A DNA stretch of 64,000 nucleotides from Saturnia japonica (Eukaryota; Arthropoda; Insecta; Lepidoptera; Saturniidae). The notes below the pieces were generated by a model. It made no database searches. It was given only the letters and a program-made list of their open reading frames with translations, and had not been told where the DNA came from. The stretch covers positions 2,542,001 to 2,606,000 of the forward strand of contig CM065318.1 of NCBI GenBank assembly GCA_033032175.1, in the 5' to 3' direction. A program made the position numbers and the translations under genes. Position 1 is the first letter of the stretch. Each line of letters begins with the position of its first letter. This document shows, piece by piece, positions 12,501 through 23,591 of the stretch.

Positions 12501-12822
12501 CGCATCAAATTGTTTTTAGTGTTTTTTTAATCGGATGGATAGTATATTGCTTAGTGCAATACGTTAAGACGAAGGCTTAATAAGAATTAATTTTACCTAG
12601 GTGATGTAATTTTGTGATAAACTGTCAAATATCAAAACGCAAAGAGTCCACGTCAAACTACAAATAAAAATTCCGTACTGTAAAATAAACTGCATAATCT
12701 TTTTTATAACTTTGATAAAAAAAAAAACATACACACACAATTAAATTTATGAAAACAATAAATAATTAAAAATACTAGTCTTATAATTTGATTTATAAAA
12801 ATATTATACGCACCAATTTCAT
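9555..12822 (-). CDS. RR-1 cuticle protein (cuticle gene 1), 4 exons
   Basis: A secreted structural protein of the exoskeleton that binds chitin through the Rebers-Riddiford domain. Minus-strand exons are 12814-12822, 11510-11795, 10298-10528 and 9555-9667; they join in frame to 212 residues plus stop. All introns obey GT-AG (GTGCGT, GTTAGT and GTAACT donors; TTCTTCTCAG, TTTGTTTCAG and TTTTCTTTCAG acceptors). Exon 1 encodes only MKL, and the signal peptide continues as [13 protein letters not shown], with likely cleavage before GKIYADQ. Residues 20-80 are polar and rich in Q, N and Y. The RR-1 domain is about residues 78-154, with [11 protein letters not shown], then [20 protein letters not shown] and LPTPPPIP. 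The tail is rich in H, Q, S and Y and starts SYREP. A TATA box and poly(A) signals are in place. The family and structure are firm; the exact orthologue is not identified. Confidence 0.92.
10650..11449. repeat. 25-bp minisatellite, about 32 copies, in intron 2 of cuticle gene 1
   Basis: The plus-strand unit is GATAACAAATGAGTGGAT plus AAAAATA, 25 bp. Variants replace GGAT by GGCT or shorten it to GGT (24-bp units). I count about 32 units. It fills most of the 981-bp intron 10529-11509 and starts about 60 bases past the exon-2 donor. Since 25 is not a multiple of 3 and the unit has no minus-strand stop, long spurious frames (up to 167 codons) run through it; these repeat a short phrase of 25 codons and are not genes. 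Confidence 0.96.
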
Positions 12823-12896
12823 GATGACACAAAATATAACAGACACTTGGAGACAACTGGAAGATGAATGAATATGAAATTTATCTAACTATTTAC

Positions 12897-12902
12897 TTTA
12901 TA
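12897..12902 (-). promoter_or_regulatory. TATA box of cuticle gene 1
   Basis: TATAAA on the minus strand lies about 75 bases upstream of the ATG at 12822, leaving a short 5' leader of roughly 45 bases. This matches the compact TATA-containing promoters typical of insect cuticle genes. Confidence 0.65.
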
Positions 12903-12909
12903 TACCGAA

Positions 12910-14630
12910 AAAAATGCCTACCGTGTACTCACCACTGGCAGGCTTAACCACGTTGAATGCGAACTGCAGACATTTTAAAATATCTAATTAATTTTATTTA
13001 TTTTAATATATTAGTAAATAATCTATGTAGTTATAGGTACACACATTAATTAATTAATATAAATGAGTATTGGAACCCAATGAATTAAATGTTACATTGA
13101 AAAAGGGTTTCCGTTCTGAAAACCTCAAATATTAAATAGCGCACGAGCTTCAAGAAACGTTCTCTGTCATATGAATTTAAACGCCTTGTTTGTCTAAAAT
13201 AATTACTGAGTATTTTTTAGTCTGTCGCATTTTGGGATCAATTAGTTTATTACAATCAAAATCAATTTTTTTTAAATTCCATTTAGCTCCTAAGAAGGCG
13301 CTTATGAACGTCAAAAAACTTCTACCGGTTCACAAACTTCAAGAGATAAAGTGATACAGTATATCAGTTGCTGAGAGGTTTGAAAGTTGATTGGCGACGT
13401 ATTACCGATCCTTTGGAGGTTATACTAAAATGAACTGAGAATCAGGTACAGTCCATACAGTGCTGTCACTTTGCTATGAGAACTTTCAATAACATAAAAA
13501 AAAACAGTAAGAAAACTTTTGAAAATAATTATTTATCGGTTTTGATTAAATTTCGTATATAATATGTATGGAATCTCAAATGGATGTTTCAGTTTGATAA
13601 GATGAACTATAAGAACAATAATCTGTGTTTCTCTAAAACGAATAAATAAATAATTAAATAGGGTTGTTAAACTTCTAAGCTATTAGTCAATAATATCAGT
13701 AAAAATAATACTACAGGATGAAAGTTATTACTACGTTATAAACACGTGTGCAGGCGAGGTGCAATGCTTGTTGTAGAATAAAATATTTCTATCTAAAACT
13801 CAAAAATATCATTAATATTAAATGTGCTTTAGTTCAAACTTTCATTGTATTTCTAATAGACAAGTGCGAGAGATCCGAGAATCATTAGGTAATGTTAGCT
13901 AACGAGATGCGCCCGACGGCTGAATATGTGGAGCGAAGCCGATTTCAAACAGATATAGAAAGACTTAGAAATGGCAAATCACTTTTAATTTAATGAAGTT
14001 TTAACTATATTAGCGCGTTTAGTAAAAGCTGAAATTGAGAGCTACGTCCATTTATTTAATTATAAGTGTTCTATTATATGTTAATAATTACGATTTACAA
14101 TAAAGCAATGATGCACACACATCTCTCAATTTTATCCCCTACTAAACGCAATAAAAAAGTCATATTTTTTTGTGTATTTTTTTTTTTATTAATACAAGTT
14201 CGATAATAATATTAATTTAATTTTATATTTTTAAATTTGATTAGTGTTTTTGTTTCTTTCCCGTGTTCCCGTTGAATACAAAATTCTCTAAAACTAATCC
14301 TTATAGTTTCGGTTCCCGTACAAAGCGACCTGGAAAAGGTAATTTATAATTTTAAATTGATTAAGTTACCAACTTTGTCATGTTGGCACGCGGGATAAAG
14401 TGTTTGGAGTCATATTTGTTTTGTTACGCCAAATAATTATAAACTTATATGTTGAAGTACACGCAATTAAACAAGTGAGCAAATTTTATTGTAACTCGTT
14501 ACGACAATTCTAGTAAAGTGGTTTCAATGAATAATAATAACGGGCAACAAAATCCCGACTTATCTGCATATACTCACTCTAATCAAAAACAAATGCAGAA
14601 ATAGAGAGAGTGCTCATAGGTTTCACCGAA
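12910..14630. other. Gene-free stretch upstream of cuticle gene 1
   Basis: AT-rich DNA that probably contains the upstream control region of cuticle gene 1, though no specific factor site can be called. The segment at 14380-14440 (TGTTGGCACGCGGGATAAAG and GTCATATTTGTTTTGTTACG) has a diverged partner at about 48562-48610. Confidence 0.45.
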
Positions 14631-14635
14631 TTAGG

Positions 14636-15052
14636 TCATGACCACCTAGAACATAGATTTTGAAACTGAGGGGCGCGCCCTACGCTACGCCCTAGCTAGG
14701 CGCGAAGACATGTAAAGGGCGGGGCGGGCGTTTTTGTACTTTTTCAATATAACAAAAATAATATTAATAATTTTTTATATGACAGCTAGATGCTTCATAG
14801 ATTATCATTCGACTATAGATTATAGAATGAACAGTATTGGTATATGTCGCGGTCTAACAGGATGACGTTTGAGCTTGATGCGTGGAAATATTTAAATTAA
14901 AGAAAATTATATTTTATTTACATATTTATTGTTTTTACATTTGCGACGCGAGTCTACTTGCTGTCGCTTGCTGCATTGAGGGGGGCGTGGACATTTTCCT
15001 TTTTAGCAGTAGGGAAATGTAATAAAAGAAACCTTGGGAGTCTCTGATCTAG
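14636..15052. mobile_element. Possible degraded hAT-type element with GC-rich islands
   Basis: The right edge, reverse complement CAGAGACTCCCAAGGTTTC (15033-15051), resembles hAT terminal repeats of the CAGxGxTTCTCAAACTTT kind. Inside are two GC-rich islands, GGGGCGCGCC...GGGCGGGGCGGGCG (14670-14728) and GAGGGGGGCGTGG (14977-14990), that stand out in AT-rich surroundings. The proposed left end near 14636 matches only loosely, and no 8-bp target duplication was found, so element boundaries are guesses. Confidence 0.25.
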
Positions 15053-15264
15053 AGGAAATGCATGCAAACTTTAGTTCATACAAACTTATTCCTGTTTTAA
15101 CCTTAGATAATGGCACTAGAACATATTTTATATCATAGGATATAGTATATCTATCATTGCCCTAGTTTTGATCCATATAATTAATAAAATATCAAAATAA
15201 TAGTTTTTTACTTATTACATATAAAAGTATATACGATATCTATAACAAAAAACCCATTTATACA

Positions 15265-15700
15265 TTTTTGTCTGTCTGTCTGTTTGTTCCGGGTAATCTC
15301 CGAAACGGTTGGATCAATTTTGACGAGACTTTCACTGGCAGATAGCTAATGTTATAAGAAGTAACTTAGGCTACTTTTATTTTAGATAAAACAATTGCGA
15401 TTACGCGCAAATAAAGAAAAACTGGTCCCGGTGAAACAGTTCGGCCGAAAATGGCTTACGCTGGGTAATATCCATTAGAGATATATTAAATTAATGTAGT
15501 ACATAATTGTAGAAATAAAAAGACCTACAAAAAAGTTACCAATAGTATATGTCATCTTCTAAGGAACATCCACAATAACCATTTTTGTCTTTAAAATAGC
15601 CGGGAGCGGGAAACAAGATTCGCGCGTGTGCCCGATCGATGGCATGCTGTAGTCCATGTGAGCGAAGCCGCGGGCATTGCTGGCTATTAAAACTAGACGA
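15265..15700 (+). repeat. Dispersed repeat family B, copy 1
   Basis: Contains GTCTGTCTGTTTGTTCCGGG, AATCTCCGAAACGGTTGG, AGCTAATGTTATAAGAAG, TAGGCTACTTTTATTTTAG and further on GTGAGCGAAGCCGCGGGCA. The same modules occur in reverse order and orientation at 49800-50190 and as a fold-back at 27118-27310. It looks like a widespread non-coding lepidopteran repeat with no coding capacity; I cannot assign its class. Confidence 0.7.
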
Positions 15701-16244
15701 ATTTTAATATTACTAACGTTGACCAGCTGCGCCGTTATCTGACATCCGCCAAATAAATTTATGAGTATGAAAAAGTAAAATGAAACATATTGGCATATAT
15801 TAATACTAAAGTCATTTTTTATTAATATTGAAAAAAATATGCTCCACTTTTAGAGGAGGAAACGGGAATACGAAGTTATGATTTCATCTATTTCACATAG
15901 GTATAAATACCATTAAATATAACTAATACCAGTTGTCTCTTTCGGGTATAGTGCGACAACAATAACCTCTTTATCGAATAACTTGGCAACAGCGTTTCCT
16001 CTCATGACATCGTGTAAAACCACACGTTTAGACGAATAAAGAGCATTCCTTATCTTTCTATGTCTACATACTATACGATAATAATACGTAAGCATGGTAT
16101 GGTAACATAGTTACAATATGGTGTCAAATTTTAGACGATATATGTATAGTGTAAGTATAGTATATCATCTATGGAACATAATACTTACGTATCTATACTA
16201 TAATAATATAATATTATTAAACTCCAGAGATTGTTTTTTTTTTT

Positions 16245-16500
16245 GTAAAGGTCAAAGGCTGTGGATAATTTGGCGGGATCTTGAAGTGACGACATATTGA
16301 GGTTTTTATTTTTAATTCAATAACATACATAGGTTTTTTGATTTTGTATTATGTAATATTGATGGCATTTTGCGTAATATTGTTTGGTTGTTGTTCATAA
16401 GTGAAGTGGATTGTAAATATAGTGTGAAAATATGCATTTTAAGATGTCACAAAAACTTCCTAGATAGCTCTGACAAAGGTGCCATCATATTGCAAGAAAA
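16245..16500 (+). repeat. Dispersed repeat family D, copy 1
   Basis: Modules TTTGGCGGGATCTTG, TATTATGTAATATTGATGGC, ATTTTGCGTAATATTG, TAAGTGAAGTGGATT and ATTTTAAGATGTCAC recur at about 30750-30966, again in its duplicate at 37626-37842, and at 48655-49140 (there split by a hAT insert). About 200-250 bp with no coding content. Confidence 0.7.
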
Positions 16501-17205
16501 CTCCAATTTCATTATTGAAAAAAATTAGGCCGACTGAAAATATTGATACTGGCAAATGCTTTTTGCGGCGCCAAAATAAGAAGAAAAAGAAGGTTATAGG
16601 CTATGTGACGTAACGCTACAACTTCCAGGAGCAGAGCAGTGACTATGGACGTTAAGTAATCCGGCAACTTGTAAGCAAGTAGGGCAAATGAGAACAACTT
16701 ATACGAATGCATTGGCACCTGGCGGTGACGCTATGTACAGTTAGTCGAATAAATTTAACAGAGGTGAAACCGTGGGGCACACCTATTTGTAAATAAAACA
16801 CACTGTTTAGGTGTCTGTTTTTAGGATTTTGATTAGGTATGTTTTTGCAACGTTAGGCAACATAGGAAATAAGTACTGATGACAATCTTACATTAATCAC
16901 AACAAAAAATTACCGCGAAAGCATTCTGCTACTAATCGATTTAATACGGAGCATCTATGGTTATAATTCTAAAATATATAAAGGCCTAAAATAACTTTGC
17001 AATTTAATAAAAATATGTGTAACTTTTATATTTGAGTCACAATGAGAGCTTTTATGTAACATAGGTTTGTACATATTTGTGAAAATTATCAACATAAATC
17101 GTCACCACATTTCGCGGGCGTACCTACGTACTATAAATCAGCAAAGTTTCATAGCAATTTGATAATGAATGGCTTAAGGTAAAAATAAAGAAACATTAAG
17201 ATATT
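16501..17205. other. Gene-free flank of the BEL/Pao insertion
   Basis: No gene seen. A short phrase near 16761-16785 (GAGGTGAAACCGTGGGGCAC) recurs at 57417-57436 at the edge of family H. The right end, ATATT at 17201-17205, is one copy of the target duplication of the adjacent LTR element. Confidence 0.5.
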
Positions 17206-17813
17206 TATTGTGAATAAAAGGACGTCCACAATATTTTAATGTGTGCTAAATTAATAGCGCTTGTTTTATTCTTGTTTCTTACAAAGTTACAGTAGTTCGT
17301 AGTAACAATGTGGTTTCTTAATAACGTTCTTGACTGTAGTTTGCTTGTAGATTCGCTGCTTGCTGTTGCTGGTGTTGTGGTGTTTCTCGAACTGATCGCA
17401 GATTCGCTGCTTGCTGTTGTTGTAGTGTTTCTCGAACTGATCGCAGTACTGCCGCCCTCTCCGCTATATTTAACCTCGCCCTTTGACTCGCAACCGGTAG
17501 TGCGATGGATTCCGTGCGGGGCGTCGCTCAGCCAATGAGCGCGCACGCCCTGTGTGCGCGCTCTCGGCAGTACTATGAGTCACCATGCCAGATGTTCCGA
17601 GTCTGGCATGGTTCATCCTTACAACTAGTGAAATTTATACATTTAAACTTACAACTAGCTATATTCTTATTCTAATCGTTTTAAAATACACATATTCACA
17701 CATATTCAGTTCATATTATTATATCTATTCCTAACACGTATTATTTCATTTACTTGTTCATTTTATACTATTAGACTATCGTTATTCGCTCGCCCTGCTC
17801 GCTGTCCGCAACA
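17206..17813 (-). repeat. 3' LTR of the BEL/Pao element
   Basis: 608 bp, element-sense start TGTTGCGGACAGCGAGC at 17813, preceded by the polypurine tract. It pairs with 22087-22720 over its whole length. It lacks the second copy of a 26-bp segment present in the other LTR. The left edge is defined by the target duplication, with an ambiguity of one or two bases because flank and LTR both carry T/A there. Confidence 0.93.
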
Positions 17814-17842
17814 GTTCTCCCCCCGGCGTAGCCTGCGCAGCC

Positions 17843-20800
17843 TCACTCTCCTCTCAGGACGGCGAGCTTCGTCGTCGGGCGCCGGAACACACCGCTCCTC
17901 GTCTTCACGTCGGCGCTCCGCACTCCTCCATCTGGTCCGGTGTAGGTTCTCGTGACGATTCCGCGCGGCCAGGTGTTGCGCGGCAAGGCGGAGTCGACAA
18001 CCACGACCAAGTCCCCGACGTTCAGAGGGCGCGTGCTGTCGGCTGAGTTCCCGCGTGGCACCAGTGTAGGGAGGTACTCCTTACCCAGCGCCGCCAGAAA
18101 TGATCGGCGAGCGCCTGGGTTGCTCGCCAGGTGCGCCGGTCCGCCGTGTCGCAGGTCCCCGTCGTAGGCATACCCGTCGAACTCCCAAGCAGAAAATGGT
18201 TGGGAGTGATCGCCTCTGGGTCCCGCGGGTCGACGCTCACGTGCGTTAGAGGCCGCGCGTTAATCGAATGCTCGGCCTCCGCGAGCACGGTTTGGAGCAC
18301 CTCTTCTTTAGGCGCACGCTCGTTCAAAGTGGCGGCGAGCGCGGTTTTTACTGACCGCACTAGCCGCTCCCATGCACCTCCCTGGTTAGGCACGCCGGGC
18401 GGGATGTAGCGCCACTCGACGCTGAGCCGTAGCCTCTCCCCCCGTAGCGCAGGTGCCCATTCGGCGTAGGCGGCGCGTAGCTCGGTGTCCGCCCCACGGA
18501 AGTTGGTCGCGTTATCGCTGTACATCAGTGCGGGCCAACCTCTTCTCGCTGCCATCCGTCGTAGTGCCAAACTGTAGTATCGCGGCAAGCGCAGGTTTGC
18601 TACATGTTCTAACTGTTGTAGCCAGTCGTCGAATGAACTTGCGTCCTCTTCGGGTATCTCGTCGTCCCAGCCGATCTGTAAGCGCCACAGGTTCTGCAGG
18701 AATATTTTCGCGCGTATCGTGTAGTGGCTGAGTAAGCCGAGCGGGTCATAGATTAACATAACCGCACTCAGAGCTTCTCGCTTTTTAGGTGCCCGCTTAC
18801 GTGCGCGTACATCGGCTGGTACCCGATGCATGGACGTGTTAAACCCTAGTTCATCCGTAGCTGCATTCCAGTATAGGCCCAGGATCTTTTCTTGTTCATG
18901 CCCGCCAAGTTGTGTGGGCGATCGTGCGCGTAGCTCGTCCGGTGTTCCACTGAGTACGCTCGCTCGGTTGCTGCTCCATCCGCGTAACGTAAAGCCGGCT
19001 ACTGCGTGGACTTTTTGTATTTCCTTTATAGTGTGGATAGCTGTTTCTTCATCGTCGTAGCTATCCACCAGGTCGTCCATATAGTGGCTCTGCGTTATTG
19101 CCTTGAACGCGTCTGGATGCGTTCGTGCATGCTTTTCAGCGTTGCGGTCGCGTACACTGTGTGCTATGAACGGTGAGCTTGCTACGCCGAATATCAACGA
19201 TCTCATTTTATATTTCTGTGGCGGCTTGTTCCGGTCGTTGCCTCGCCACAGAAATTGTTGTGCCGGCTGGTCCGCTTCGCGTATTCGTATTCTCAGAAAC
19301 ATTTCTTCTATATCAGCAGTGACGGCGACGGGCTTCTCTCTGAACCGGAATAAAATCCCCTGCAGCGATCGTAGCAGGTCCGGTCCCTCTAATAACTCGT
19401 CGTTTAAACTCGTAGTTCCACTGCGTGCCGCGGCATCGAATACTACTCGTAGCTTGCCGGGTTTGTTCGGGTTGAATACAGCGAAGTGAGGTAAAAACCA
19501 GCTGATGTTGCTAGTCTGTTCGTGTCCCTCGCAGCTTACGGCGTAGCCCTTCTTAAACAAGTTTTTGATCTGACTTGTATACGCCGCCGCAAACTCCGTG
19601 GAACGATCCACTTTCTTTTCTATAGAGTGAAGTCGTCGTAGCGCCATATTGTAGCTATTAGGTAGTACTAAGTCGTCGCGGCGCCACGGTAGACCTACTT
19701 CGTAGCCTTCACTGCGTTGTTGGATCGTTCCGTCGAGTATTCGCGTCGCGCGCTTGTCGGCGTCGTTGATTCTCGGTTCGCGGGCTACGCCGAGCGCGTC
19801 TATTTTGAAGTGCCGTTCTACGAGCTCGTGTAGACTTTCGTTCCGGATCTCGCTGCCAGTGTTGCGTTCAGGTGCGTATATGTGTAGCAGGGCTTCGCTG
19901 TGGCCGATGATCACGTGTGGTGCGGTTCCGTGCACCACCCAACCCAGTTGAGTTTTCGACGCCGCCGGCTGGTTCGGTTTGCCGACGCGTAGCTCTCTGG
20001 ATACGATCATCTCCCAGTGGTCCGTACCTATCAATATACGCGGCCTCGCCTTCTCATAGCACACCTGCTTCACTTTCAAATTGCGCAAGTGAGCGTGTTG
20101 GAGTGTGCTTAGAGACACTGTTTGTTCGCGCAGTCGGAGTCCTTTTATCGTTCGAGCTCGGAACTCGTGCTTCTTGTTGCCGCCCGGTTCGTACAACTTC
20201 GCTTGTACAATTTGGCTATTCGTGTACTCTTTGCCCATATTGACGCCTTGTAGTTGCAGTGGATGTGACGGTCCATGCGCTCCGATGTCCTTGGCCAAGT
20301 CCTCGTCGATTAGCGATATAGTCGAGCCCTCGTCCAACAGAGCGTACGTGTTCACCGCTCCTTTGGGGCCCGATATAGTCACCGGACAGATTTTTAGTAT
20401 AATCTGTCTCGGTTCTATAGTTGTTGCGACAGCCATTACCGTCTCGCTCGTTGACGGTGTCACGTTGTTCTGAGTTAGCTCTTCGCTATCGCTTGGTCTG
20501 TCGTTGTGAAGCGACGAGTGATGCGGACGACGACAGGAGTTAATACCGCACGGCTTTTCTTTGCAGTACACACGACGATGGCGTTTGTCAATACATTTGA
20601 AACAGACGCCTTTGCTCTTCACTAGCTCCCACCGTTGCTCGACGTTCAGTGCCTTGTATTGCGGGCACCGAGACAACGGATGGGGCTTATCGCAGCTAGG
20701 ACACAGATGTTCGGTTTCTGTGTCCACCGTAGCAAAGACGTTCTGTCTCTTTCTGGCGGCGACTTGCGGTGCGGCAGGCTTCAATACTTCGCGTCTAGAG

Positions 20801-21957
20801 GTCGCTGTCGAAGCGGTGGCGGGCGCATATGTGTGTTTTAACGCACGGCTCGCTTCACGCATTAGGAAGCGTGATAATACAACGACCTCTGGATCCGTTG
20901 TTCCCTCGTTCTCTTCTGCATAGTCGCACCACCGGGACTTCAGGTGTGGGCTAAGTTTTTCTAACACTTCCCGAGCCAGCATCGGGTTGTACAGGTAGCT
21001 CCGCTTGTCGAGATTTAGTAAAACACAGACTATGTTTTGTAGTTTTACTGCGAACGCGTTCAGTTCGCTTGCGGTAGCTCCCGGTCGTGGTAATTTCCGC
21101 ATATCATCCAGCGCCTTGTCTATAATTACTTCCGGCCTGCCAAAACATTGTTCCAGTGTCCGCATGATTTCATCTGGATTGTTCGCGGTGTGTAGTAGCG
21201 CTGCCACTGCGTCGCGGGCATCCCCACGCAAGCTGTTACGTAGGCGCGCTATGTTTTCTATCGGCGAGAAACGATATAGCTGCGCGGAGTCCCTCATAGC
21301 TGCTTTGAATGGCAGCCACTCGTTGATCACTCCAGTGAATACAGGTAAGTCGGCGGCTTGGCGTGGCGGTGGATGAGTATGCGTCATCTTTTCTAGTATC
21401 GCGGCGAGCTGTTTAATATTACTGCTCGATTGCGACGGTGATTGCGAACGGGCACGTCGTTCAGGCCTGCGTTCGTCTTGTTGCCGCACGTCGTTACGGG
21501 TACACGGTAATTGTTCCCCCCGTGTAGCTTCGGGCTGTGAGCGGAGCCAGTCATCCACTCGGTGAATACGTTCATCTGGCTCCTCGTTCGTTTGCTCACG
21601 TACGTCCTCTGCTTCATCCCGTATCGACGTTAACTCCACGGCGAGGCGTTTCTTTATTAATTCCGCCTCCATACGGAGTTCTTCACGGCGAATTGCGGCT
21701 AGTTTCTCTTCCGCTTGTAGCTCGGCGAGGCGTGATCGCATAGTCGCACTCGTCGTCGATCTGTGTGAGCGTGGCGGGGAAACGTGGCCTGTTCTGACGT
21801 CAGTGCGAGTAACAGGTACAGAGGGTGTTCCCTCCGGTCGGGGTGTGCCCTCAGCCCTCTGTGTGTCTGGCGATAGCGGCGATTCTTCGAATACTCGGAC
21901 TGTGTTATTTCTGTTTTGTGATTCCATTGCGTCTCCCTGGCTTCTCGTAACAACCAT
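17843..21957 (-). pseudogene. BEL/Pao gag-pol polyprotein, internally deleted and frameshifted
   Basis: The frame is open from inside the LTR (22110), but the natural start is the Met of MVVTRSQ at 21957, a common BEL Gag start. Domains in order: coiled-coil-like charged Gag; zinc-knuckle cluster (CPSCDKPHPLSRC, CFKCIDKRH); aspartic protease with LLDEGSTISL; reverse transcriptase with YMDDLVDS; then a jump from LRLPRYYS to LALRRMAARRG near 18570. The whole RNase H and the first part of integrase, including its first catalytic Asp, are missing there while the frame is kept. The remaining integrase has YSDNATNFRG and GGAWERLVRSV. Near 18080 a one-base loss shifts the frame; the C-terminal integrase segment continues in another frame and ends at 17843. 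At 1362 codons the main frame is shorter than intact BEL polyproteins. Not functional by itself. Confidence 0.92.
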
Positions 21958-22086
21958 TGATCTGGGTACGCCGTTCGTGGATACAGATGTCTTGATAACA
22001 CGTCGTTTCTTCTTCAAGCGTTGTTGTAGATCGGCGAAATGTTCTGTTCTTTTTTCTTCCGATCCGGCTTCCGAATGACCAGATAA

Positions 22087-22720
22087 TATTGTGAATAAAA
22101 GGACGTCCACAATATTTTAATGTGTGCTAAATTAATAGCGCTTGTTTTATTCTTGTTTCTTACAAAGTTACAGTAGTTCGTAGTAACAATGTGGTTTCTT
22201 AATAACGTTCTTGACTGTAGTTTGCTTGTAGACTCGCTGCTTGCTGTTGCTGGTGTTGTGGTGTTTCTCGAACTGATCGCAGATTCGCTGCTTGCTGTTG
22301 TTGTAGTGTTTCTCGAACTGATCGCAGTACTGCCGCCCTCTCCGCTATATTTAACCTCGCCCTTTGACTCGCAACCGGTAGTGCGATGGATTCCGTGCGG
22401 GGCGTCGCTCAGCCAATGAGCGCGCACGCCCTGTGTGCGCGCTCTCGGCAGTACTATGAGTCACCATGCCAGATGTTCCGAGTCTGGCATGGTTCATCCT
22501 TACAACTAGTGAAATTTATACATTTAAACTTACAACTAGCTATATTCTTATTCTAATCGTTTTAAAATACACATATTCACACATATTCAGTTCATATTAT
22601 TATATCTATTCCTAACACGTATTTATAAACCTTATTCCTAACACGTATTATTTCATTTACTTGTTCATTTTATACTATTAGACTATCGTTATTCGCTCGC
22701 CCTGCTCGCTGTCCGCAACA
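22087..22720 (-). repeat. 5' LTR of the BEL/Pao element
   Basis: 634 bp, matching 17206-17813 almost perfectly. It contains a 26-bp tandem duplication (around 22595-22648, with TATTCCTAACACGTATT twice) absent from the 3' LTR. Next to its inner edge the element-sense sequence TCTGGTCATTCGGAAGCC is in the position of the primer-binding site. The right flank ATATT at 22721 is the second target-duplication copy. Confidence 0.93.
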
Positions 22721-22725
22721 ATATT

Positions 22726-23591
22726 TTTAAAGTTACTAAATGTTTAAACATTTTTTTCATGTAGTAAATTTTTTTATCGACATCTATAAAATGAAATAAC
22801 AACTTTAAAATTTAGGAATACTTATAATCACAACCTTACCCAAAGCGATGAAAGAGATAAAAACAAGACAATTTTTTTTTACTTATTTTGATTTTATTTT
22901 ATATTGGTCGAATATTTACAATTTGTTTCGAGTTTAGTTAACATTAATTTCATTTGTTAAGTAACATGAAAAAAATGTATTGTACGATACCTTCCCTACA
23001 ATTTACCAAAATATTTATATAAAAATTAAAATGAAATTAAATAATCAAGTGAGCCATTTTTGTACTCACTTTTATAAGCGAAATTTATGTTATCAGAATA
23101 ATAGTAATTTATTTTGACATCTAATCAAAGTAAAATCTAAATGAATAAATATTACCCTGGACTATGGATTACAAACGCATTAATTTATTACACAAACTGT
23201 ATGAAAATGCGTAATTTGGAAATATTGAGTCAATTATGATCAGTAGTAGAATAATGTGTTGTCTATATCTAATTAGCATGGGTCATTATAATGATGAAAC
23301 TGATTGAAACAGCTACATTTTAGGACTGTATTTGCATGTATAACCAGATTCTGAACCTGTGTTTATATCGTCAGTAATAACCATGATACAAAAAAATTGT
23401 ATCACTGATAAAATCAAAATTGTTATTATTAGTGATTGATATAAGAATGATAATCCAGCCATTATTAGTGCTAATGATTTATTTTGTACTACAAAAAATG
23501 ATTAACGAACATTGAATACTAAAACAGTAGTTGACATCTCCACTTATTAACGTCCTTTTTCAAAATATCATAAAGGATTTACGCGTCGAAA
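22726..23591. other. Upstream flank of the ionotropic-receptor gene
   Basis: AT-rich, no coding signal. It separates the BEL element from the plus-strand receptor and should hold the receptor's promoter, but I cannot point to a specific TATA or initiator. Confidence 0.5.

Larger units (their letters stand above)
17206..22720 (-). mobile_element. BEL/Pao LTR retrotransposon, young but disabled
   Basis: The element reads on the minus strand: 5' LTR 22087-22720, gag-pol, a purine tract (CCGGGGGGAGAAC, just above 17813), 3' LTR 17206-17813. Bases 17201-17205 and 22721-22725 are both ATATT, a 5-bp target duplication as expected for BEL elements. The LTRs are almost identical apart from one substitution (17346 versus 22228 region) and a 26-bp indel. 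GC content is clearly above the host flanks. Gag-pol carries a large internal deletion and a frameshift, so this copy could move only with helper proteins, if at all. Confidence 0.93.

Noticed and set aside
17205..17546. 113-codon frame repeated at 22014-22427
   Set aside because: It is LTR sequence of the BEL/Pao element (same text in both LTRs), with no recognised protein.
18131..22078. Many plus-strand frames of 65-128 codons
   Set aside because: Antisense shadows of the GC-rich BEL/Pao gag-pol.
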